DNA of 11,145 nt from Pseudomonadota bacterium. Lineage in GTDB: Bacteria > Pseudomonadota > Alphaproteobacteria > Rhizobiales > Hyphomicrobiaceae. The notes beneath the pieces are model-generated. The model had not been told where the DNA came from. It was given only the letters and a program-made list of their open reading frames with translations, and did not search any database. The stretch is taken from contig JAEZBZ010000245.1 in NCBI GenBank assembly GCA_023412745.1, positions 1 to 11,145 of the forward strand, written 5' to 3'. The translations under genes were made by a program, and so were the position numbers. Positions 1 to 5,639 of the stretch are shown here, piece after piece (position 1 is the stretch's first letter; each line of letters opens with the position of its first letter).

Positions 1-33
1 CAGTCCTGTCGTGCAAGGCTTTGGGGGCCCTTG

Positions 34-2064
34 GTGCAACGACGAAACGTCATGCGATTAATCGCACCGGCGCTGCTTGCGGCAGCTGGAGCTGAAGTCG
101 CGCATGCGCGCGAAGCCATTCAACTGCCGCTGAGCTGCGAGGTTCGGGCGGGCCGCCTGCTGGCACGGCCCGCGCCGCTGACGACCTATGAACTCGCCAC
201 GGGTCGTGAGCATCGCGCCGTAACGATGTGTACGCCGGGTGATCCTGACGGCTGCCGGCATGTCATGGCCTATCGGTTCGATGTGATCTGCGGCAACGCT
301 CAGGTGCCGTGGGTGCAGTTGGCGGCATCGCTTGCCAACGCCAATGGATTCCGCGCAGTCGTGCGCCGCAATCAGATGTTCATGCGCCGTGCCGGTCAGC
401 CACAGATCGATGACTGCGATATGGAGTTGGAGGCCGAAGCCACAACGCGCGAACGCGAACGCGGCTTTCGCGATGCGCGATCGTTTGCCCGGCTGCCGAC
501 CCAATGCCGGGGCGAAACGCGTGCCCAGAGCCGGGCGGCAACCGTCATCATGCCGCGCGGGTTCGCGCCCGTATCCATGTTGGGCGCCAGATTTGGCACG
601 CTGTCCTCTCCAATAGTCGACGAACGGCCGGGTACTGAGCAGCGCCGCATGGCCGCGATCGCGCCGCCTCAGCAGTCCCAGGAAGGCGCGCCACAGCACG
701 CCAAGTCGGTCGCAACGGCGGCGGTCGAACAGCCGTCGGTGGTGCCACAGCCTGCGCCGGTTCATCCGGCAAATTCCGAGCCCGCGCGTGGCCCAAGCGG
801 TTCGGCGCCTGCCAAACCATCGGTTCCTGAGCATAGCGCGAACGCCACGTCAGCCGCCGCCTATGGCAATCCGCATATCGCGGCCAGCGAACGCTGGGCC
901 GATCCGCCGCCGCTGAGGTTTCCCGATAGGCCAGCTGCCGAGAAGCTGGCGGCAGCCCCAAAGGTTGGCGGCAGCGATCCATTGCCGTGGGTCGGACCCG
1001 TTCAGCAACAGGCGTTGCCGCCGCCGCAGATAGACGAGCCGGCCGCGCAGCCGGTCGAGCCGGAGCCGCCGCAGCAAAAGGTCGTCGTGCCAGAGCCTTT
1101 GGCCGAGCCTGAACCGCCTGCCCCGGTCATCCAAGCGGCGCCGCAGATCGAGACTGTACCCGTCGCGCCTCAGCCGATCCGCGTAAGCGAAAACCGCAGC
1201 GAGCTGAGCGAAGAGGAAGCTAAGCTGCTGCCGATCGCCGGCTGGTCGTCGATCATCGCGCCAACCGAGCCGAAGATCAGCGCCACGTTTGACATCGCGC
1301 CGCTGCGTGCCTTCACCGTCCTGACCTCGCAATGGCGCGATTTCCGCCCGGAGCGCGATTTCACCATTCTGCTGGTTGGACTGACGCTGTTGTCGGGACT
1401 GATCTCCGGCGCGGGATGGTTCGCTACGCGTGTGCGGCGTGAACGGGCGGAGACCTCCGTCATGCCGTATCGCCGCGTCGAACCGGACGTGGGGCGGCGG
1501 TCTGCGTCGCCATCATCGTCTGCCGTGATGCTGCGGCCTTCGACGATGCTGACGCCGCAGGACGAACGCATGTGCACCGAGCTGTGCAAGACATCGCACA
1601 CGATGCTGCGGCAGATCGAGAGCAGTGTCGACAGCCTCAACGGCGTCGCGCCGTTGCGCCGCGTTCTGCAAAAGGAAATGCGCCATCTCGAACAATTCCT
1701 GACGGCCGTCATGACGGCGCAGCCGGCGGAAGTCGAAGAATGGCGGCGGATGCGCAATCGCCTGCAGCGCATCGTCAAGGAGCTGCATCGCCTGAAGGAG
1801 ATCGTGGACGGTGCGCAGCGTAGCCTTTCGGGGGCGGGCTTTTCGGGACGCGAGCCACCGCGTGATCGCCATGAAGCCTATGAATTGCTCGGCGTGAATG
1901 CCGATGTCAGCCCAAAGACGCTGAAGAAGCTGGTCGATGCCCTGCGAGCCTGCTGGCATCCGGATCTGGCCAAAGACGATGCCGACCGGGTGGTGCGTGA
2001 GGAGCGCATGAAGCGCATCAATATCGCCTGGGATATTCTCGCCGAGAAGCGACAGGAAACCTGA
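34..2064 (+). CDS. Predicted envelope-spanning protein with C-terminal J-domain
   Basis: Seen: about 676 residues from GTG 34. An N-terminal export signal (Arg-rich start, hydrophobic LIAPALLAAAG, then AHA as a likely cleavage site) is followed by a domain with six cysteines (about 35, 66, 74, 86, 128, 158). A Pro/Ala/Gln-rich low-complexity stretch (about 200-390) leads to one transmembrane helix (about 443-467) followed by RVRRER. After that come a predicted helical, possibly coiled-coil segment (about 505-595) and a J-domain (about 612-672) with HPD at 642-644 and the YELLGV helix I motif. Known: J-domains use HPD to stimulate DnaK ATPase. Inferred: the N-terminal part is periplasmic and the J-domain cytosolic, since basic residues follow the helix. 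The substrate is unknown. Start choice: GTG 34 lies 6 nt after a GGGGG run; TTG 31 and ATG 52 are alternatives, and the frame is open to the window edge, so an upstream start cannot be excluded. The next gene is convergent. Confidence 0.8.
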   Translation: MQRRNVMRLIAPALLAAAGAEVAHAREAIQLPLSCEVRAGRLLARPAPLTTYELATGREHRAVTMCTPGDPDGCRHVMAYRFDVICGNAQVPWVQLAASLANANGFRAVVRRNQMFMRRAGQPQIDDCDMELEAEATTRERERGFRDARSFARLPTQCRGETRAQSRAATVIMPRGFAPVSMLGARFGTLSSPIVDERPGTEQRRMAAIAPPQQSQEGAPQHAKSVATAAVEQPSVVPQPAPVHPANSEPARGPSGSAPAKPSVPEHSANATSAAAYGNPHIAASERWADPPPLRFPDRPAAEKLAAAPKVGGSDPLPWVGPVQQQALPPPQIDEPAAQPVEPEPPQQKVVVPEPLAEPEPPAPVIQAAPQIETVPVAPQPIRVSENRSELSEEEAKLLPIAGWSSIIAPTEPKISATFDIAPLRAFTVLTSQWRDFRPERDFTILLVGLTLLSGLISGAGWFATRVRRERAETSVMPYRRVEPDVGRRSASPSSSAVMLRPSTMLTPQDERMCTELCKTSHTMLRQIESSVDSLNGVAPLRRVLQKEMRHLEQFLTAVMTAQPAEVEEWRRMRNRLQRIVKELHRLKEIVDGAQRSLSGAGFSGREPPRDRHEAYELLGVNADVSPKTLKKLVDALRACWHPDLAKDDADRVVREERMKRINIAWDILAEKRQET

Positions 2065-2082
2065 TCGCGATTGATTCGCAAT

Positions 2083-2153
2083 TTCAATGAATGGTCAGCG
2101 AATAATCATCCGGCGTTAATGCCGGCCTCAAACACTGTCATAAAATCATTGAA
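2083..2153. repeat. 8-bp inverted repeat enclosing a small hairpin in the convergent gap
   Basis: TTCAATGA (2083-2090) and TCATTGAA (2146-2153) are perfect 8-bp inverted arms. Between them sits a 5-bp hairpin, CCGGC-GTTAAT-GCCGG (2110-2125). No T-run follows on the plus strand, so it is a poor intrinsic terminator, but it is the only structure close behind the stop of the J-domain gene. It might slow 3'-end decay or assist termination; that is inference. Confidence 0.35.
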
Positions 2154-2200
2154 CGGCGATCATTCCGCCGCGCGATGAATTCTGTTTGGCTCCAGAGATG

Positions 2201-2240
2201 AAAAACAATAACCCGCCCGGCTTTCGCTCGGACGGGCTAT
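2201..2240 (-). terminator. Rho-independent terminator of the bactofilin gene
   Basis: Read on the minus strand, AGCCCGTCCG pairs with CGGGCGGGTT (about 10 pairs, two of them G-T). The apex is GC-GAAA-GC, a GNRA-type tetraloop, with one bulged A. The run TTATTGTTTTT follows directly, giving the U-tract. The hairpin lies about 44 bp beyond the bactofilin stop. On the plus strand the tail is only ATTCATT, so it would work less well for the J-domain gene arriving from the other side. Confidence 0.75.
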
Positions 2241-2281
2241 TCATTCCGGTAGTCATCTTGCCCGTAGGCAGAGAATCTCAT

Positions 2282-2800
2282 TCAGCTCGCTGCGCGCGCG
2301 GCGCTGTTCGGCGAGGTGAGCTGTGGCGCGATCTCGGAGGCATCTTTCACCTTGCGCGAGCGGCCATCAAAGCTGGCGCCCTGGTCGATCGCCAGAGCCT
2401 GGCTGTGGATGTCGCCCTCCACCACGGCGCTAGCATGCAGCACGACGCGCGAGCCCAGGATCGCGCCCTGGACGCGGCCGTAGACGTCGACCGTCTCGGC
2501 GGCGATGGTGCCGCTGATGATGGCTTCCTCACCGACGGTGAGTTTCATGCTGTGCAGGTCGGCCTGGATATTGCCATTAACCCGCAGCGATCCCTGGCAG
2601 CGGATCGTGATGGCCTGTCCCTCGATCGTCAGGTCGTTGCCGATCACCGACTCGCTGGCATCCTGGCCCGATGCGCCAGACACACCGTTAGACCGGAGTG
2701 GCGTCGGCGTAGGCGCGCCGCTCGGCGCCTGATCCATTGTTTTGATCTGTAAGGCGTCGAGATTTGCGGGTCTTGCTTCGGGTTTACGATTGAACACCAT
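2282..2800 (-). CDS. Bactofilin family polymer-forming cytoskeletal protein
   Basis: Seen: 172 residues. A disordered N-terminal segment (about 1-48) starts MVFNRK. The central domain (about 50-150) is made of short Gly/Val/Ile-rich turns typical of the bactofilin right-handed beta-helix, such as SVIGNDLTIEG, SLRVNGNIQAD, VDVYGRVQGAI and AVVEGDIHS. A short polar tail follows. Known: bactofilins polymerise without nucleotide into filaments or patches at the inner face of the membrane and guide morphogenesis, stalk or pole functions and cell-wall enzymes. No transmembrane helix is present; the N-terminal hydrophobic-plus-lysine motif resembles the short membrane-targeting sequence described for other bactofilins (inference). 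The ATG at 2800 was chosen because GAGGGGAG sits 6 nt upstream, which rejects a 35-residue longer reading. The gene lies 130 bp behind the helicase on the same strand and could be read from its own or the helicase promoter. Confidence 0.93.
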   Translation of the reverse strand: MVFNRKPEARPANLDALQIKTMDQAPSGAPTPTPLRSNGVSGASGQDASESVIGNDLTIEGQAITIRCQGSLRVNGNIQADLHSMKLTVGEEAIISGTIAAETVDVYGRVQGAILGSRVVLHASAVVEGDIHSQALAIDQGASFDGRSRKVKDASEIAPQLTSPNSAARAAS

Positions 2801-2806
2801 ACTGAA

Positions 2807-2814
2807 CTCCCCTC
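2807..2814 (-). promoter_or_regulatory. Shine-Dalgarno of the bactofilin gene
   Basis: GAGGGGAG on the minus strand, 6 nt before the ATG at 2800. It is the strongest ribosome-binding site in the window and decides the bactofilin start. Confidence 0.8.
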
Positions 2815-2930
2815 GGCTGGCGTGCCGCGCGACTTTCCGTCGCCCAAATGGTCGAATTGTGTCGAACGGACTGCAAAACAACCAGACGACGGAGGTATTC
2901 TGCAAATGATAATTTCAGAGAAATGGATAA

Positions 2931-5342
2931 TCAGGCCGGCGTGAGAAAACTCTCGACCACATGCTTGCGTCCGGCCTTTTCGAAATCGACGGTCAGTTTG
3001 TTTCCCTCGACCTCTGCAACTTGTCCGTAGCCGAATTTGTCATGGAACACGCGGTCGCCCAGCCGGAACGATGTTGTGGTCCGGGTCGATGATGCAACCA
3101 GATCGCCGTCGATCGTCGTCGGGCCGCGCTTTGGCTTGTTGCCCTGTTTCCATTTCTGCTGCGCCCGTTGCCAGCCCGGCGTGTCATAGCTGCTGGATTG
3201 AAATGGCGGTGGCTGCTCCTCGAAGCGGCTGCGGCCGTAAGGGTTGGCGTAGGTGTTGCTTGCCGGGCGGCCGAAGTTGGCATAGGCGCCGCTGAACTTC
3301 GCCGGCGCCTCGACCACCTCGACATGCTCGGGCGGAAGCTCGTCCACGAACCGCGACGGGATGGCGGATTGATACAGTCCACGCGTGCGCCGGTTCTGGG
3401 CGAAGGAGACGCGGGCGTGCTTTTTCGCCCGGGTGATGCCGACGTAGGCCAGGCGGCGTTCTTCCTCCAGCCCCGCTTGCCCGCTTTCATCCAGGCTGCG
3501 CTGATGCGGAAACAGCCCTTCCTCCCAGCCGGGCAGGAAGACGACGTCGAATTCGAGCCCCTTGGCCGCGTGCAGGGTCATCAGCGAGACGCGGTCGCCG
3601 GTGTCGGCCTGGTCCGTATCCATCACTAGCGAGACGTGTTCGAGGAAGCCCGCCATGGTCTCGAACTCATGCATGAAGCGGATGAGTTCCTTCAGGTTTT
3701 CTAGCCGTGACTGCGCCTGCGGGGACTTGTCCTGCTGCCACATGGCCGTATAGACTGACTCGTCCAGGATCAGCTCGGCAAGCTCCGTGTGCTTCATGGT
3801 CGGCACGGCGGCGCGCCAGCGCTCGAAGGATGACATCAGCCCGGCCAGCGATTTGCGTGCCTTGCCGGTGATTTCCTCGGTTTCGGTGATCTGCCGTGCC
3901 GCGTGATGCAGCGGCACCTCCAGCGCGCGCGCCAGATCGCGGATCTTCTTCAGCGAGGTGTCGCCGAGCCCGCGCTTAGGCACGTTGAGGATGCGTTCCA
4001 GCTTCAGATCGTTGGCCGGATTGAGCGTGACCTCGAAGTAGGCGATGGCGTCCTTGATTTCCTGCCGCTCATAGAAGCGCGGCCCGCCGATCACGCGATA
4101 AGGCAGGCCGAGCGTCACGAAACGATCTTCAAACGCGCGCATCTGGAACGAGGCACGCACCAGGATCGCGATCTCGTTCAGCGATTGGCCCTGGCGGCGC
4201 AACTGCTCGATCTTCTCGCCGATTATGCGGGCTTCTTCCTCGTCGTCCCACACGCCGGTGACCGTCACCTTGTCGCCGGGTGCGTCGTCGGTCTGCAGCG
4301 TCTTGCCGAGCCGGTCGCGGTTGTGCGCGATCAGCTTGGAGGCGGCGGACAGGATGTGCGCGGTCGAGCGGTAGTTGCGTTCCAGCCGGATCACGGTCGC
4401 GCCGGGAAAGTCCTTCTCGAACTTCAGGATGTTCTCGACCTCAGCGCCGCGCCAGCCATAGATCGACTGGTCGTCGTCGCCGACGCAGCAGATGTTGGGA
4501 GAACCCTGCGCCAGCAGCCGCAGCCACATATACTGGGCGACGTTGGTGTCCTGGTACTCATCGACCAGGATGAAGCGGAAGCGGTGGTGGTAGTCGGCCA
4601 GGATATCCGGGTTATCGCGTAGCAGGCGCAGGCCTTCCAGCAGCAGGTCGCCAAAATCGACCGCGTTCAGATCTTTCAGGCGCTGCTGATAATCGGCATA
4701 CAGCTTCGCGCCTTTGCCGTTGGCGAAGGCGAAGCTTTCGCCGACCGGCACCTGCTCGGGCAGCAGCCCCTTATTCTTCCAGCTATCGATCATCCCCGCG
4801 AGCTGCCTTGCCGGCCAGCGGTCCTTGTCGATGTTGGCGGCCTCGATGACCTGCTTCATCAGCCGGATCTGGTCGTCGGTATCCAGGATGGTGAAGCCGC
4901 TTTTCAGTCCCACCAGTTCGGCATGGCGGCGCAGGATGCGGGCGCCGATGGCGTGGAACGTGCCGAGCCAGGGCATGCCTTCCACGGCGCCACCGATCAG
5001 TTGGCCGATGCGCTCCTTCATCTCGCGCGCGGCCTTGTTGGTGAAGGTCACGGCCAGGATTTCGCTGCCGCGCGCCCGTCCCGAGGCCAGGATATGCGCG
5101 ATGCGGGTGGTGAGAACGCGGGTTTTGCCGGTTCCGGCGCCGGCCAGCACCAGCACCGGGCCGTCCAGCGCCTCGACAGCTGCCCGCTGGGCCTTGTTCA
5201 GGCCGGACAGATAAGGCGGTTCCGCCGATCTCATAGCCCGCGCGGAAATCGACAAGGCGGTGGGTGCCGCGTCGTCGCTGATGGTGCCGGGCTCGAGGTT
5301 CTGGCCGTCGCTGTTCGTGGAATGTTTGCGATTCGTATGCAT
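2931..5342 (-). CDS. uvrD: UvrD/PcrA-type ATP-dependent 3'-5' DNA helicase
   Basis: Seen: 803 residues from ATG 5342 with all SF1A motifs in order. These are the Q-motif region LNKAQR (48-53), Walker A AGAGTGKT (67-74), VTFTNKAAREM (Ia), GTFHAIGARI (127-136), DEYQDT (261-266), GDDDQSIYGWRGA (288-300), RLERNYRS (IV), LMTLHAAKGLEFD (V, about 587-599) and EEERRLAYVGITRAK (VI, 626-640). A disordered linker (about 680-755) leads to a Tudor-like C-terminal domain (about 758-803: FRLGDRV, KFGYGQV, VDFEKAG). Known: UvrD/PcrA acts in nucleotide-excision and mismatch repair and clears stalled RNA polymerase; the C-terminal Tudor fold contacts RNA polymerase. The symbol uvrD versus pcrA is a naming choice. 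The frame is open upstream to 5753, but that part lacks helicase-like sequence and overlaps the divergent gene. A shorter start at Met37 (5234) is possible but would remove the linker before the Q-motif. No strong Shine-Dalgarno is visible. Confidence 0.95.
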   Translation of the reverse strand: MHTNRKHSTNSDGQNLEPGTISDDAAPTALSISARAMRSAEPPYLSGLNKAQRAAVEALDGPVLVLAGAGTGKTRVLTTRIAHILASGRARGSEILAVTFTNKAAREMKERIGQLIGGAVEGMPWLGTFHAIGARILRRHAELVGLKSGFTILDTDDQIRLMKQVIEAANIDKDRWPARQLAGMIDSWKNKGLLPEQVPVGESFAFANGKGAKLYADYQQRLKDLNAVDFGDLLLEGLRLLRDNPDILADYHHRFRFILVDEYQDTNVAQYMWLRLLAQGSPNICCVGDDDQSIYGWRGAEVENILKFEKDFPGATVIRLERNYRSTAHILSAASKLIAHNRDRLGKTLQTDDAPGDKVTVTGVWDDEEEARIIGEKIEQLRRQGQSLNEIAILVRASFQMRAFEDRFVTLGLPYRVIGGPRFYERQEIKDAIAYFEVTLNPANDLKLERILNVPKRGLGDTSLKKIRDLARALEVPLHHAARQITETEEITGKARKSLAGLMSSFERWRAAVPTMKHTELAELILDESVYTAMWQQDKSPQAQSRLENLKELIRFMHEFETMAGFLEHVSLVMDTDQADTGDRVSLMTLHAAKGLEFDVVFLPGWEEGLFPHQRSLDESGQAGLEEERRLAYVGITRAKKHARVSFAQNRRTRGLYQSAIPSRFVDELPPEHVEVVEAPAKFSGAYANFGRPASNTYANPYGRSRFEEQPPPFQSSSYDTPGWQRAQQKWKQGNKPKRGPTTIDGDLVASSTRTTTSFRLGDRVFHDKFGYGQVAEVEGNKLTVDFEKAGRKHVVESFLTPA

Positions 5343-5350
5343 GGTTGGAC

Positions 5351-5356
5351 ATATAG
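5351..5356 (-). promoter_or_regulatory. Candidate -10 element of the helicase promoter
   Basis: CTATAT on the minus strand matches the alphaproteobacterial sigma70 -10 pattern and ends 8 nt before the helicase ATG at 5342. Transcription would then begin within a few bases of the start codon, giving a nearly leaderless mRNA, in line with the missing Shine-Dalgarno. No good -35 lies 16-18 bp upstream; a CTTGCC is present but only 12 bp away. Inference from sequence match alone. Confidence 0.35.
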
Positions 5357-5420
5357 CATGCCGTGTGCGGCAAGAACGGGGCCTGCGGCAGCCGCGCACA
5401 GGCAGAACGGGAGTTATCAA

Positions 5421-5639
5421 ATGCACGGCATGGGGTGGGAAGGAGTCCCAACTTCGATTGTGCTGTGCGATAAGAGACCTGAGGCCGTTGTTGCACGTTT
5501 GCAAGCCCGACCAGCGGGCGCAGCCCGTTTTGCGCTGCCGGGCTCGCAAGTGGTGCACATGTCGGCGCATGGAACGATGACGCGGATCCGGATGAAGCCT
5601 GGAGCGGGCCTGTTGACATCGCGGGGGTGTACAACATGA
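5421..5639 (+). CDS. Possible 72-residue upstream ORF overlapping the AsmA start
   Basis: The ORF runs from ATG 5421 (MHGMGWEGVPTSIVL...) to a TGA at 5637-5639 that overlaps the AsmA ATG in the arrangement ATGA. GGGAG (5409-5413) stands 7 nt before the ATG, a well-placed Shine-Dalgarno. The product is basic, Ala/Arg/Gly-rich and matches no family I recognise, with no signal peptide or membrane helix. Against it: codon use (AGA, ACA, CCA, GGA) is poorer than in neighbouring genes, and the frame stays open far into the helicase gene on the opposite strand, so openness alone is weak evidence. It may be a leader peptide coupling translation to AsmA, a small gene, or chance. Confidence 0.3.
   Translation: MHGMGWEGVPTSIVLCDKRPEAVVARLQARPAGAARFALPGSQVVHMSAHGTMTRIRMKPGAGLLTSRGCTT
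5492..5557. repeat. Nested imperfect inverted repeat upstream of the AsmA gene
   Basis: TTGCAAGCCCG (5499-5509) and CGGGCTCGCAA (5539-5549) form 11-bp arms with a single mismatch. The pairing resumes outside as TGCAC (5492-5496) with GTGCA (5553-5557) across a small internal loop. Inside the 29-nt loop lie AGCG/CGCT and the tight hairpin CGGGC-GCA-GCCCG. As RNA this would be a long branched stem 80-140 nt before the AsmA start. No U-run follows, so it is not a simple terminator. Role unknown: leader RNA structure, protein-binding palindrome or small dispersed palindromic repeat. Confidence 0.5.
5623..5627 (+). promoter_or_regulatory. Ribosome-binding site of the AsmA gene
   Basis: GGGGG 8 nt before ATG 5636. 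It favours the ATG over the GTG at 5627, whose first base is part of this run. It also lies inside the possible upstream ORF, as expected for translational coupling. Confidence 0.45.

Larger units (their letters stand above)
5343..5635. other. Divergent intergenic region between helicase and AsmA genes
   Basis: The 293 bp between the two divergent genes must hold both promoters. On the helicase side there is only the CTATAT element. On the AsmA side I see no convincing -35/-10 pair. A TTGACA at 5613-5618 lies too close to the AsmA start to serve as its -35. The stretch also contains a small hairpin TGGGA-AGGAG-TCCCA (5436-5450), a large nested inverted repeat (5492-5557) and a possible small ORF (5421-5639). 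Confidence 0.6.

Noticed and set aside
58..1332. Minus-strand open frames opposite the J-domain gene
   Set aside because: Arg-rich, low-complexity translations without motifs or good start signals; the plus frame has signal peptide, membrane helix and J-domain.
2073..2277. GANTC (CcrM) sites in the intergenic regions as cell-cycle control
   Set aside because: Only isolated sites (for example 2073-2077, 2273-2277, 5443-5447) without a promoter context or CtrA-type TTAA-N7-TTAA boxes; no better than chance.
2186..2752. Plus-strand 188-codon frame over the bactofilin
   Set aside because: The opposite strand encodes a clear bactofilin with a strong Shine-Dalgarno and terminator.
3903..4622. Plus-strand 239-codon frame over the helicase
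   Set aside because: Shadow of helicase motifs on the other strand; no independent domain or start signal.
5613..5618. TTGACA as a -35 box for AsmA
   Set aside because: It lies 17 nt before the ATG, so the matching -10 would fall inside the coding region and leave no leader; likely chance.
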